Assembly (NCBI RefSeq): GCF_002234675.1
Contig: NC_019862.2
Location: 23,928,160 to 23,992,159, forward strand
Direction of reading: 5' to 3'
From: Oryzias latipes
Lineage: Eukaryota; Chordata; Actinopteri; Beloniformes; Adrianichthyidae
DNA length: 64,000 nt
The stretch's first letter is position 1. Every line of letters starts with the position of its first letter. Made by a program: the position numbers and the translations under genes. A model generated the notes under the pieces. It was not told the origin of the DNA, made no database searches, and was given only the letters and a program-made list of their open reading frames with translations. Shown here one piece after another: positions 46,907 to 57,951 of the stretch.

Positions 46907-47384
46907 AGAGGGCCTGCAAAGTGGGTCACAGAAACACACGGAAGGAAGCGGCTGACATACAGACAAATCTCAGCTTCAGAGAAACTGCAGGAGAATCTTT
47001 GAACGAGTTTATGAACCCTGAATGGAGACGTGACCACCAATGTTTTAGCCCAGTGGAATTTCAGAATAAAAGCACAGCAACTTCTGTTGAATTTAACTTC
47101 CATTTTGAGTTCAACTGTTGTGTTGTGAGTTCAAGTGTCGTAAGTTATTGGTTTGTGTTGTGAGTTAATTTGTTTGGTGTTGTGATGAATTGTAGTGTGC
47201 TATTTTATGCTGTGTTGCAAAATCTAAAGAGTTGTGACCCTTCTGGGCCACTGTACTGCTGTCCTTGAACTGTTTGTTTATGAGTTGAATAAAGTTTGAG
47301 CTTCAGTACTTTTTTTCAAACTTTTCCACTGACTTATTCCTCCCTCCCACTAGCAGAGCAGAAACCTATGCACTTTTGTCAAAT
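46907..47384. other. Segment between minisatellite and aatf, missing from unit A
   Basis: No gene was recognised. It contains an inverted minisatellite scrap, a GAATTGTAGTGTGCTATTTT phrase shared with the array borders, and a plus-strand AATAAA near 47,288. Confidence 0.5.
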
Positions 47385-47390
47385 TTTATT
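47385..47390 (-). terminator. aatf polyadenylation signal
   Basis: AATAAA on the minus strand, 73 bases past the aatf stop codon. No poly(A) stretch follows it. Confidence 0.6.
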
Positions 47391-47462
47391 AAAGGAAACA
47401 AGATTACATTTCAAACCAGATTACAGATTTCCACCCTCAGATTTTGACAGTGACTGAAAAAA

Positions 47463-49139
47463 CTACTCCTTTACTTTGCTGTCCTGCAGTAATAGATTAC
47501 ACTCCGGCCTCAGGAGGGTGCTCTGTCCAAACAGGCTGCGGAAAAGCTCGCTGCGCGCCTCGTCACTCATGGAGCTGTTGTCCATCGGCGCCATGAAGTT
47601 GAGCAGCTTGGAGTGGACGTGGAAGCGGATCTTGCGGCCCTTGCTGGCTCTGGTGTCCACCTTCCTCTTCATCTTGCTGCGCAGCTTCTGGATGGCCAGC
47701 CACTGCCGGCCCGTGGCCAGCTGCTCGTTCGAATCCGTCGCGCTGGTCTTGCGCTCGATCAGCTCCCTCAGGAGCTGGTGGTAGAAGTCGTCGTCGTCGA
47801 AGATGTCCTCGTCTAGATGTTTGAGGTGGCTGTTGGGTTTGAGGGAGGCCGGCAGCCCCTCCTGCTCGCCTGTGTTCTCACATGTGTCCAGGCGCTTCTC
47901 CGTTCTCCCCAGAACTCTGTACTCGGAGCGCTGCATCTGGGTACGCTGCACCAGCCTCTCCTTGTCCTCCAGCACCTGCTGCACCTGGGTCACAACACTC
48001 CTGTCAAAGGCCCCGAAGCCCCCGCCGCCGCGGCCCCCCGCCAGCCTGGTTCTGTCGTCCCACTTCTGCAGCGTGGCGGTGCGGAAAGACTCAAAGGAGG
48101 AGAAGCGTTTGGCCATGAGGGCTGGGTAGTCCGCCATCTCCAGCTTTCGCTTCGGCGCTCGCCGCTCTGCATGCTCTTCATCACTGACAAGCTCTTCATC
48201 TTCACTGTGACCCGCTATGCTCTTCGTGTCTGGGTTTTGCTCCAGCAGCAGGTCCTGCAGCTCCAGCAGGGACCTCTGGAGGGCCTTCAAAGCCTTGTGG
48301 GTGTTTCCCAGCACCCCCTGCAGCTCTGTGCCGCCCCTCTTCTGGAACTCTGGGAAGGTGTGAGGCTGCGGCAGCTGGTTAGCCGACACCAGAGCCTTCT
48401 GGATCTTGATCCGGGCCTCAAGGAACTGGTCCCACAGAGCCAGCTGGTTCCTCACAGCCATCCCCTTCTCCACCTCCCCGTCCACTTTGTCCTGAGAAAA
48501 TGTGTGCACACCCTCCTCTTCCTCAACAGATTCATCTTCTTCATCACTTTCTCCAGACTCTCCACTCTCCTCCTCATCGTCATCTTCCTCGCTAACTTCC
48601 AGATCCTCCACGCCCTCCGCCAGACGATGATAGTCCATTAAGGAGTCAGAGGTCTTCATCAAGGAGGCATTATCAGAATCCTGCAGGGAATCACCATCCT
48701 GAATTTCCTCCTCTTCCTCACAATGATCGTCATCTTCCTCCTCCTCCATATCTTCCTCTTCTTCTTCACTCTCATCTTCATCTTTTTCGCTGATTTCTTC
48801 TTCCCCCTCCAACTTCACCTTCTTCTCTTTCAAGTATGGTTTGTTACATTTTTGATCAGCTTCCTCCTCCTCGGTGTCATCCTCTTCCTCCTCTTCATCC
48901 AGCAGCTGTCTCCGGGTCACCACCCTCCCCTTGTACCGCGTGTCAGACTGCGGATCGCAGTTGCGTATCCGCAGCGCGCTCGTGGCGTGTTGTTCGTCTT
49001 CGTCCTTCTCCTCTTCATCGTTAGGTCTGTGGATTACGCGCGCTCGCGTGGACTCCTGAACGTCGTGATCCTCCGGATCTATGAATGTGGGCTCAGGGTT
49101 CAGAAGTTCTTCAAGCGCTTGTGAAAAAGAACCCGCCAT
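47463..49139 (-). CDS. aatf: Apoptosis-antagonizing transcription factor (AATF/Che-1), intronless full-length gene
   Basis: One uninterrupted frame encodes 558 aa. I start it at 49,139 ([17 protein letters not shown]), which matches the vertebrate MAG...LLNP start; the longer upstream frame has no support. The N-terminal third is strongly acidic. Conserved landmarks follow: [54 protein letters not shown] and [14 protein letters not shown] (AATF domain). Then comes the C-terminal TRAUB region, with [39 protein letters not shown] and [20 protein letters not shown]. The family acts in the nucleolus in small-subunit rRNA processing and in p53-linked transcription. The human gene has about a dozen exons; here there are none, so this is probably a retrogene or a gene that lost its introns. 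Length equals the family norm (human about 560). It lies divergent from magoh. A fragment of it is at 36,033-36,424. Confidence 0.93.
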   Translation of the reverse strand: MAGSFSQALEELLNPEPTFIDPEDHDVQESTRARVIHRPNDEEEKDEDEQHATSALRIRNCDPQSDTRYKGRVVTRRQLLDEEEEEDDTEEEEADQKCNKPYLKEKKVKLEGEEEISEKDEDESEEEEEDMEEEEDDDHCEEEEEIQDGDSLQDSDNASLMKTSDSLMDYHRLAEGVEDLEVSEEDDDEEESGESGESDEEDESVEEEEGVHTFSQDKVDGEVEKGMAVRNQLALWDQFLEARIKIQKALVSANQLPQPHTFPEFQKRGGTELQGVLGNTHKALKALQRSLLELQDLLLEQNPDTKSIAGHSEDEELVSDEEHAERRAPKRKLEMADYPALMAKRFSSFESFRTATLQKWDDRTRLAGGRGGGGFGAFDRSVVTQVQQVLEDKERLVQRTQMQRSEYRVLGRTEKRLDTCENTGEQEGLPASLKPNSHLKHLDEDIFDDDDFYHQLLRELIERKTSATDSNEQLATGRQWLAIQKLRSKMKRKVDTRASKGRKIRFHVHSKLLNFMAPMDNSSMSDEARSELFRSLFGQSTLLRPECNLLLQDSKVKE

Positions 49140-50353
49140 TCCGAGCCATGCACGCAGCACTGAGGCGACAGCACGACGGTGACGCAGGCAACACGCGACA
49201 GGTATTTGGATTATCCCTGAACGCTGTCTGCAAGGCAGAAACACTCGCGTGTTTGTTTCATTACGTTTTTTCCCCTAAGAAAAACTTGGACTGGAGCCAC
49301 GTTGAAGCCAGACAACAAACTGTGCGCTTCTATTTAAATAGATAGTAGCAAGCTTGTAACTTAATAAATAAATTTTAATTAAAAAAAACCCCAAATACGT
49401 TATTTTGTTCCTTTCTATGACAGTTTTCACACGTTTTCTGTTCTGTGCTGCAAGAAATTAAGTAAATGTAACACTTCAATTTGAAAAGTAAGATCAAAGA
49501 AATTTGAGGTTTTCATGGCCTAATTAAAAAAAAACATAAAAATGTTTTGTTAAAGAATCAGGAGAGTTTTATTTTCAAGATTACAGTAGACCATTAGATA
49601 TTTTCAAATTAATTACAACTTTTTAAAATCTTTTTTTTTTACTTTTTTAAAATTTCGTTATTTGTTTTTCATTATTTTAAATTAATTTAAATTGACATCT
49701 TTAGGAAATACTTAAGAATTTTTTGTGCTGAAAAGCAGATTTGCTTGTCAGTAAAGCAGACCGGCAGAAAAAAATCAAAGAGACATGCAATATGAGGAGG
49801 AATTTGCTGCAGCTGTGGAGTCTATGGAGCTGATTATTTTATTAATTAGATGTTCTCAAAATATAGTTTTAAAACATTCCTGGTGCGGGCTTTTTTTATT
49901 CACCAGATTCTTCAGTGCTAAATAATTACTTTTGGAAGATATTTTTTTCTTTTTTCTTTTTTGCTTAATTCTGATAAGGTACTGCAAGTGTTCGTTTACA
50001 GTAAACTGAGATGTACTTTGTGTTTATATTTCAGGTGGACTTTTGATAGCCAAGGCTTATCTGTCACATAGCTGTTAATTGTGCTAAACTCATGTAACGT
50101 TGCCACAGGATGTTCCACAAGAAAATGTTAATTGTTCATTCCTCTGGCCATCTATGAATAAAAACTTTCCAAAGTCGCTGTTGCAGATCTCAGCGGGAAT
50201 CTTGTTTACGCCTGGAAGACAAAGTTTGAGGTGTAAAAAGATCTGTGGTCTCGACTCGAGTGCGCATGCGTGAAATGCTCGGCGACTCGGGGCTTCTCCA
50301 GCTACTTGGTTTGATATTCTGAGTTGACCCGCAGAGTCATTTTAGGAGCAAAC
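49140..50353. other. Divergent intergenic space between aatf and magoh
   Basis: It is AT-rich, with no gene in it. The right 130 bp turn GC-richer and hold the magoh promoter. Confidence 0.6.
50261..50270 (+). promoter_or_regulatory. NRF-1-type site in the magoh promoter
   Basis: TGCGCATGCG, a close match to the palindromic NRF-1 consensus, lies 84 bases before the magoh ATG in a CpG-containing stretch. Such sites are common in housekeeping promoters. Confidence 0.55.
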
Positions 50354-53300
50354 ATGTCTACAAGTGATTTTTATCTGAGGTATTACGTCGGGCACAAGGG
50401 GAAGTTTGGACACGAGTTTTTGGAATTTGAGTTTCGGCCTGACGGTGAGTCCTGTTCGGCGGTTAGCTCCGGCTAACGCGGCTAAGCTACGTCGGGCCGC
50501 GTTGGTGTTAGCGCCATATTTGTCTAAACTTAAAACTGAAAATTAACACTAATCTTTCGTCGAAGAAGGAGTAAAACCTTATACCCCGCCTAAAACCCTC
50601 CCTTTCGCTACAATTCCACCTTGTTTCGTAAGTAGCCCTAAGCTAATGGAGGCAGAGCCGCTTGCCTTTAGCCATCATGTGGCTCTTTTGTGTAATGGAT
50701 TCTAAGTTTTTCAGGCTGACACCATGTCTGACTTTAAAACCTTTTTAATGATTAAAACTGATTGTTAAGGTGATCTTGAGCCACACAACTTTCCTGTTTT
50801 TTAAATAAAGTCTCATTTGAATGGTAAACGTCCACGTGTGCGTGTTTCTAACCATTTGTTTTTACATTCGCTTGAATGAATGAGAGACATAAGCCGTGAG
50901 GAGTCTTCCTCATCTTCACCAACTTGTTTGCTTCCCTGCAGGTAAACTCAGGTACGCCAACAACAGCAACTACAAGAATGACGTCATGATCAGGAAGGAG
51001 GTAAGTGCCGATCCCTAATGTAAGTTTGGCTTGGATGCTGAGTCCAAATCCGGTTCTGTGATCCAGAATCTGAAGTCTCAGTTCGGTGGTCTGTTCCAGA
51101 ATCTACAGTACTAATCCACAATTAAAGTGTGTTTCTGATCTAGATTGAAACACGCTTTTTCTAAATCCAGAATCCATGTGTGGTTCTGATGAGCCAACAC
51201 TGCTCTGGTGCAGAGTTCACAAGTGGTTCTTATCCTCAATCACACATGTGGTTCTGATCCATGTGCCTCTTGCTTCAGAGCTTTTATTTGGTTCTGTTGC
51301 AGGGTTTGTGTGTGTGTTTTGTCTTTTTGAGTTTTCTTGAGATTGCACATGAGTGTGTGCACAGATAAATGTGTTTGTGCGTGCTAACCCATGTGTGTTT
51401 GAGTGTGTTAACGATTATCAACAGTGTGTGCATGTAGGAGTTGTGGTTTGTGTCTTCTCAAATCTGTATTTTAGCATGTTCACAAATGTGTGTTTAGAGT
51501 GCTTGTGAATCCATGCTGTGAGTCAAGCCTGTAGTGAACACACACAAGTAGTGCTAAAAAGTGTAGAGAGTATTTTATGGAGTTTATGCTCACAAAATTC
51601 TTTTCTTTTGAATTTATTGATTGTTTTGAAGCGTATGTTTACTAAGGAGTTCATGAGTGATTATGCGTCTTAATGCATGCGTGGACGAGGGTGTTTACAC
51701 GTTTATTTGAGTGTGTCTGAAAGTGTGTTAAGTGTATTTTCTTAAGTCTTGCAGATGTTTTAAAAAAAGAAAAAGTGCTGACACTTGTTCGTTTTGTCCC
51801 ATGCAGGCCTATGTGCACAAAAGTGTGATGGAGGAGCTCAAGAGGATCATTGACGACAGCGAAATAACCAAGGAAGATGATGCTCTGTGGCCGCCACCTG
51901 ACAGAGTTGGAAGACAGGTCTGTCATGAATCTCACTGTTGGCACTCGCTTACATTCACACATTGGCATGTGTGTCCCAGTGAAGCAATAGTCCCACTGTG
52001 ATCAACGCTTCCTCCGTTTTGGACAGTTGCCGTCGAGTAGACGTATCTCTACTTCCCATAATCCATCTGTTTACATATGCTCCCCGCTAGCTTAGAGCCC
52101 CCTCACACCCCCAACCTAACATTACCGGTGCAACAAAAATGGTGAGCAATATTGGAGCTACCTAGCCGTAGAGTTTTGAGCCACATACCAGCTCAAACGA
52201 GTACTAGTGGGTGCGTCAGAATGAACCGGAGCAGAGAGCTTGTGGCTTGTCGTTGTAGCTTCTACACCTCAGCTACAATGATTTGGATAAAGAAATACTC
52301 AGAAATGCAATAAAACGGAATTTTCTTTACATATGTCCTCCAAAAACACAATTTTCATAGAAGTGGGTTTTCAAAGTGGCATGCGACGCTGATTCCTTTG
52401 TAGGATATAGACATCATGTGAATAACGTTGGATATTTACCCCCATCCTCCATTAAAACGTATTTTTTTTAAAAGGATGTAAAAGTTTTACAGCGAGGCGA
52501 CTGTCGTTATTTAAGGTTTGAGACCCAGAACAGAGAGGCTGAGCAAACTTGCATATGACTGAGGAAGGGGTAGACCATCCAAGCCTGCTGTCACAACACG
52601 TTTTTTGGGGGGTTTTCCCCCAAACCTGGTAACTTTAGATAAGACCCTTTGAAAATTGAGCCTCTTAACATAAGTTAACAGGACTTCTCATCAGTGATTC
52701 TAGGGGCTGTAAAAACAATCCGAATAAACCCAGAACTTAAACCTACAGCAACCCCTCATCCTAACGCCATTGGACAGTCCTCAGAAGCCTGAAACTAGCA
52801 TTTTGGGTTCGACTTAAATACATTTTATTTTCATTATCTTTTGTTGTTTTATTTTTTTACAGCATACCAACGCTTTTCTCTATCACTTTTGTTATCATTT
52901 GTAGTACAACTGTAGAACAAACTATGAAATCAAATTGATTTAATTCAAAATGACTGTCTATAATTTATTAAATATCCATCCTAAACATTTAGTTTATGAA
53001 AAATGTGTTTATATTCCTAATGATTTGAACTGAAAAACAGGGGAGCCGGTTTAGCTCGTGCTGATTTGCTGCGCCTTCCGTCCGTGAAACCAGGGTTCGA
53101 CTCCGGGCTGCTCCCTGTTCCCTTCTCTACCTCTGTGCCGGTCCCAAGCCCGGTTTGAGAAGGTTGCGTCAGGAAGGGCATCCGGCGTAAAACATTGCCA
53201 AGTTTCACCATGCGACTTGTTCGCTGTGGCGACCCCTGATGGGAGAAGCCGAAAGAGGAAGAAGATTTGAACTGAAAAACAGTGGATTGTTTAGTAATAA

Positions 53301-53940
53301 AGCTTCTTCTTTCTCTTTCGGCTTTTCCCATCAGGGGGTTGCCACAGCGAATCACCCTTTTCAAGCTATGAATCCATAAATCTGAACTAACATCTCTTTT
53401 GCTTGATGGAACACGAGTGATTTAAAAAATCAGTTTTTTTGTTTTGGGTGAATCAATTTGGAGATTAATTTAATCTGATAAATCTATTTTTTTAACCTCA
53501 ACTGTAATTACAAGCTCTAGTCTTTCACTTTACACTAGTTACTTTTTTTTAATTATTATTCTCAAGTTTTTTTTTGAATTTTATTTAAATACATTTACAT
53601 TTTCTTGGATGGATGTATTTTCGCTCTGTGTTTGACAGAAGTTGGTTTGATGTTGAGATGGTCTGCTGATGGTCATGTGACATGTTCACAGGAGCTGGAG
53701 ATCGTCATCGGAGACGAGCACATTTCCTTCACAACTTCTAAAATCGGGTCCTTAATCGACGTGAATCAGTCAAAGTGAGTATTTCCCCCAGAGGCTGCTC
53801 CCATGTGTTCCGGTCTGGTCTGACCTCAGTGCCTTTTCAGGGATCCTGAAGGTCTCAGAGTCTTCTATTACCTGGTCCAGGACCTCAAGTGTCTCGTCTT
53901 CAGTCTGATCGGCCTGCATTTCAAGATCAAGCCCATCTAA
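50354..53940 (+). CDS. magoh: Mago nashi homologue, exon-junction-complex core subunit
   Basis: Five coding exons: 50,354-50,444, 50,942-51,000, 51,807-51,917, 53,692-53,774 and 53,841-53,940. All have GT-AG borders and compatible phases and give a 147-aa protein. It starts [20 protein letters not shown] and ends [13 protein letters not shown]; only the first residues differ from human MAGOH. Diagnostic stretches include [38 protein letters not shown] and [20 protein letters not shown]. Mago pairs with Y14/RBM8A and locks eIF4A3 on spliced mRNA upstream of exon joints, acting in mRNA transport and nonsense-mediated decay. Intron 3 carries an RTE-type SINE and an opposed RTE tail. The right edge of the tandem duplication falls four bases into exon 2. 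magoh converges with cpt2. Confidence 0.97.
52030..53021. other. magoh intron 3, left part
   Basis: Decayed repeat-like sequence with no open frame of interest. No named element could be supported. Confidence 0.5.
53041..53263 (+). mobile_element. tRNA-headed SINE with RTE LINE body and tail
   Basis: An exact 19-bp direct repeat, GATTTGAACTGAAAAACAG, flanks it (53,022-53,040 and 53,264-53,282). The head has GGTTCGACTCC (box B) and a box-A-like TTTAGCTCGTGCTG. The middle copies the RTE leader (GTGCCGGTCCCAAGCCCGG, TTGCGTCAGGAAGGGCATCC) and the end copies the RTE tail (CGCTGTGGCGACCCCTGATG to GAAGAA). It is therefore a SINE that borrows both ends of the RTE at 14,091. Confidence 0.88.
53303..53365 (-). 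mobile_element. Short RTE 3' tail in opposite orientation
   Basis: The reverse complement reads CGCTGTGGCAACCCCCTGAT then GGGAAAAGCCGAAAGAGAAA, the 3' end of the RTE LINE. It sits about 20 bp past the SINE target repeat, tail facing tail. Confidence 0.75.
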
Positions 53941-54020
53941 GATGCGCACGTCACTTCCGTGCACGTTTATGTTCTTCTACTTTGTTTGTACATTTGTTTT
54001 TTGGGGAATTTTTTATTCTG

Positions 54021-54026
54021 AATAAA
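54021..54026 (+). terminator. magoh polyadenylation signal
   Basis: AATAAA, 81 bases after the magoh stop codon. Confidence 0.75.
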
Positions 54027-54102
54027 CAGTTGAGGAAAACCAGCAGCATCCTTCCTTCATGAGCGTTAAAGACAACAATGTCAAAGTCTTAGTTACATTA
54101 GC

Positions 54103-54108
54103 TTTATT
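54103..54108 (-). terminator. cpt2 polyadenylation signal
   Basis: AATAAA on the minus strand, about 190 bases after the cpt2 stop and only 77 bases from the opposed magoh signal. Confidence 0.7.
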
Positions 54109-54297
54109 ATTAAATTAAACCACAGACAGAACATCAACGGATGAGGTACGACTTTTCTTCATCTTCATTAATGAGGCACGCTGTGTTCAGCTGTATAAAA
54201 TCTGCTTCAATGATTCACGTGTGAATTAAAGTCCATACAGTAAGTTTCCCAAATCTTACAATCATTTACCCTCAAGGCAAAGTCTGATGACTCCATC

Positions 54298-57200
54298 TCA
54301 GCTGAGCGGCTTCCCCTCCAGAACGCTAAAGATGTCCTCCAAAGACTTGTGGACGCACTGCAGGAACTCGTGCACGTTACGTGCTGGATAGCTGGACACA
54401 TTGCAGCCGATCCAGTCATCGTGGACGCCATAGCCGACGCCGAACCCGTCCGGCACCACTGGAGCGAAGCCCCCCAGGCTGACAGCAGGACTGGTGAGGG
54501 TGCTGGTGGACAAGATGTTGTGGTTGATGGCAGCATAGGCGGGGTCTGTGTACAAGGTGTGCAGCGGCCGTCCTTGAGAGGTAGCTAGGTAGCGCAGTGC
54601 GAAGAGGTGACGGTCAAATCCTTGACCTGGGGGAGAGCAGGAAAAGTGGGGGTTATTTAGGAAATGTTGGCCTTAGTTAAAGTGGTGTGTTGTCATGGAA
54701 GCAGGTATGAGGGTTGGCTCTGAAAAGAAATGCTATGGTCTGGTTTTCATGCCTTTGTGGTTCATACGCACCCATAGCTGCTTCTTTTGTGAGCTGCCCG
54801 TGGTATTTGGAGCACTCGTGCAGCATGCCGCGCAGTTGTTCCACGCTGTGGGCGCCCGGCTGATGAACAAAAGCCTGGGAACATCGCTTGGTGTGTACAG
54901 TGGCTGGCCGGATGGTCTCTGTGCGGCCGTGCTTGAAGGCTGCGGTGCTGCAGGACTCGTAGGTAGCCACCGTTTGCCCGTACTGCCTCAGGAAACCCAT
55001 CTGAAAAGCCAGCTGGGCCACAGCATCCGGACTCAGCTTGTTTTTCTTCAGCTGCTCCTTCCCGCCCTTCTTGAACTCCATGGCGTCGATGGTGAGCTTG
55101 GACACGGCTGAGTCAAAGTTCTGCTTGGCTTTCTTGATGTCGTTCTTCAGCTCGCTGGTTAGTTTGAAGTCCAGCTGTCGCACGGCCGAGGCAGAGTCTG
55201 CTGCCGGCGTAGAGCCGGGGTGCACGAGCGGCCGCTCCGTGGTGTCTTTGAAGACCTCGTTTTGGAAGCGAAGAACGGCGACGCCATCGCCCCAAGCATG
55301 CTCAAAGTTGATGGCGGCTTGACCGTCTTTAGCCATGATGATGCTGAAGGACTTGTCGTACCAGCGGTTGCAGCCATCGCCGTGCAGCATGTTGTGGGAG
55401 ATGTGGATGTGATCCTTCATGGTCTCGTCATCTAAGCAGAGGCAGAAGAGGGCGCTGTCCACCGTTCCCAGGTCCTCTGCATTCCCAGCGGCTATCAGCT
55501 TCTCCCTCAGTCCTGCCCAGACATCCCGGTTCTCGCTGGTCAGGACCCCCAGCGGGAACTCCGCCTCCGGTTTTGGGTCAGACATGATGTACTTCAGGTG
55601 GGCCTGGACCTCAACCGGCTTCACCATGTTGCCATCGCCATCAACAACGTCAAAGACGTACATATTTCCTCTCCTCAGAACGAGCAGGTGCCGGCCTTTC
55701 TCATCGTTGAAAAGCTCGTCCCGCCCTTGTTTGGGGATGCGCGTGGAGTTGAAGAGACGAAAGTACTGAGACATGTCCAGGGGATAAGCGTTCACCATGT
55801 AGGCTCCATACCAGGACAGCGAGGACGGGACCCAGCGGATGAACTTCTTGAACGTGGCCGTGTCGCTTTTGGCAGGGTTCAGATGGAAAACCTCGGGCTC
55901 CAGCAGGCCGGCCCGGAGCGTCTTCATGAAGCGCACCGCTGAACACACCATGTTGGTGGAGCGCACCAGCGGGTCGTTGTACTCCTGTTTCGGGTCGGGG
56001 TTGAAGGACATGAAGGGGTTGAAGTTCAACACCAAAGAGTCGCGTGCAGATAGATACATATCAAACCACGGAGCTGCGGACAGGCAGACATGTTAGCAGC
56101 TGTTAGCATGATCTGTCTGTGATGCTGTGAAGCAAACTAACACCTGAAATGTAGCTGGTGTGCTTGTTGTTCTTGTCCATGAGCACCAGCTCCTCGTGCA
56201 GCTGTCTGCCCTCCCCCTTCAGGAAGTCTTGAGCTACTTTCTCTGTGGTTCTAGATGTTCACAAAAAGGCAGCTCGATTTAAGATTAAGGTGATAACAAC
56301 AAGGGGACCAACAACAGAAAACAGACCTGAACTGATCATCATCCAGCAGAGGCATCTGGGCAGCCAGGTATCTGCTGATGGAGTCCTCCAGTTTGGGGAT
56401 GGGTAGTCTGATCAAGGAAAAGACAATCAGTTCAACCAGGCTTCATAGAACAGAAAGAAAATTATCATGTATAAAACTAGTTTTGCTCAGTTTAACCTCT
56501 GTGTCAAACAGGTTCAATCAGAGAAAAACAAAATGATTGAACATTTAAAGTTGGAAGATACTTTAATAGCAACATTCAGACCTGTGCTGTGGTTAAAAGT
56601 GAAAAGTTGGAACCAAAACCTTTAAGCTAAGTTCACATTTCCAATGAAACGTTTATGTAAATGGATGTAAACGTGGCAATCCGCATTTACAATTCTTGCC
56701 TTGATGCATAGCTACGCACATTTTTTAGACTGTTTTTGGGCTTGTTGAAAGTTAAATCTTGTCAAACTTGAACCAATTCATGTAAAAAATGACAAAAAAA
56801 GAGCATGTTGAAAAGGTTAGAGGGCAAGAATTTTTATTCCGACAAGTAGAATGACTGAGTAGCTGTTGTTTATTTCTCTAGTCTATGGGATTTTGGCTTT
56901 GTGGAACCAGTGAGTACTTCCTATTTGGAATGCCTGGGGTGGGGGGTGGGTGGTAGCATGTTCATTAAAGCCCAAATTCCACAGTCATCCTTAATGACTG
57001 CTGTCCAGAGACACAGAGGACATGCAGTCATTAGATCAGGACTGACAGAAACCTTCAATGCTGAAGCCCTCTGAGTCATGAACAGTCGGCGATGATGGGA
57101 AGTATGTGGTAAATTGGAACTAATACATATTTTTCAAATTAGTCTTATTTTTATTAGTTTACCAGATGGTTCTTATCATCCAAAGCATTTCATAACATTG

Positions 57201-57730
57201 TTGACCTTGTGTTGTTTCTGCTTTTGACGAATAAAGCTTGATTCAAATGAATGAAACAACCCAGCCAGTGTAACCAATTTGTTTAATACATGCATATACA
57301 GTATTCCGTATTGTTTTATATGCCATTTTTGATCATATTTACTTAATCCCAGTTTAATTTATTCATTTTTACACAATGGTTGTTTATTTGTTTTAGGTTT
57401 CAGCCATTTCATTTCATTGCATTCTTTGCAGAGCAAACACAAGTCACAATAAAGCCCTTTGGTTCTCAGCAGCGCCGCCTGCTGGCTCTTGAGTGTGAAC
57501 TCTGACCTAAATTAGCTTGTCCCTGTGACCCCTCGCGCACATACTTACCGTGGCAGACTTTTTTGGTAGTGCATGGACGGAACCACGCTCCGGTGCAGGA
57601 ACTCTGAGGAACAGGATTTCCTGCCCACATGAAACCGGCAGCGAAGCCGCAAAACTGGGCTCCGGGAATGGAGCAGACTCCCGGGATTCCTCAGAGACGC
57701 GGTCCGCTGAACCCAAACCAAAGCCGCCAT
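54298..57730 (-). CDS. cpt2: Carnitine O-palmitoyltransferase 2, mitochondrial
   Basis: Five coding exons on the minus strand: 57,549-57,730, 56,327-56,407, 56,144-56,250, 54,772-56,073 and 54,298-54,626. GT-AG borders and phases agree and give 666 aa (human 658). The N terminus [20 protein letters not shown] is basic and hydroxylated, as expected of a mitochondrial presequence, and leads to [20 protein letters not shown]. The large fourth exon carries [57 protein letters not shown], the catalytic-His segment [15 protein letters not shown], and [20 protein letters not shown]. The last exon has [20 protein letters not shown] and [17 protein letters not shown]. The enzyme sits on the inner face of the inner mitochondrial membrane and turns acylcarnitine plus CoA back into acyl-CoA for beta-oxidation. 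The human ISGPWFD is ISAPWFD here. No damage was seen. Confidence 0.97.
56408..57548. other. cpt2 intron 1
   Basis: It contains a scrap (56,895-56,950) related to the MITE at 7065-7427 (AGGCATTCCAAATAGGAAGT on the minus strand). Otherwise nothing was recognised. Confidence 0.5.
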
Positions 57731-57870
57731 AATTCTGCGGGGAAATGACAGCGCCTTAGAGGCTGGATAGACGACCAGCTGATAACAGATACCGCATAAA
57801 ATACGAACCAGAACCCCAAGACCAGCGGAGGAAGGTAGACTAGAAGCAGGAAGTGCAACTGGAACCGCGC

Positions 57871-57880
57871 GTCACGTGAT
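57871..57880. promoter_or_regulatory. Palindromic E-box in the cpt2 promoter
   Basis: GTCACGTGAT, about 140 bases upstream of the cpt2 ATG, matches the USF/TFE-type CACGTG box and most of the lysosome/metabolism CLEAR consensus. Whether it is used cannot be judged here. Confidence 0.45.
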
Positions 57881-57951
57881 ACATTTTTTTCTGTTTAACT
57901 TTATTGAATCTCACAAATGACAAAGCTCCCTACAGTAGCAGATCCATAAAG

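Larger units (their letters stand above)
36844..50945. repeat. Right copy (unit B) of the tandem segmental duplication
   Basis: It holds the second unknown ORF, the inverted cdc14a-flank block, a Harbinger element, the minisatellite, full-length aatf and the 5' end of magoh. The block also carries a TA-flanked transposon (40,091-41,808) that unit A lacks. I treat B as the more complete copy because its aatf frame and magoh exons are intact. Confidence 0.8.

Noticed and set aside
47817..48641. Long plus-strand ORF of 274 codons
   Set aside because: It is the antisense shadow of the GC-rich aatf coding sequence; the minus strand carries all the conserved motifs.
53041..53263. Possible tRNA gene (box A and box B present)
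   Set aside because: No cloverleaf can be folded from the head, and it continues into RTE sequence with a target duplication; it is a SINE. The same applies to 4552-4905 and 11,426-11,697.
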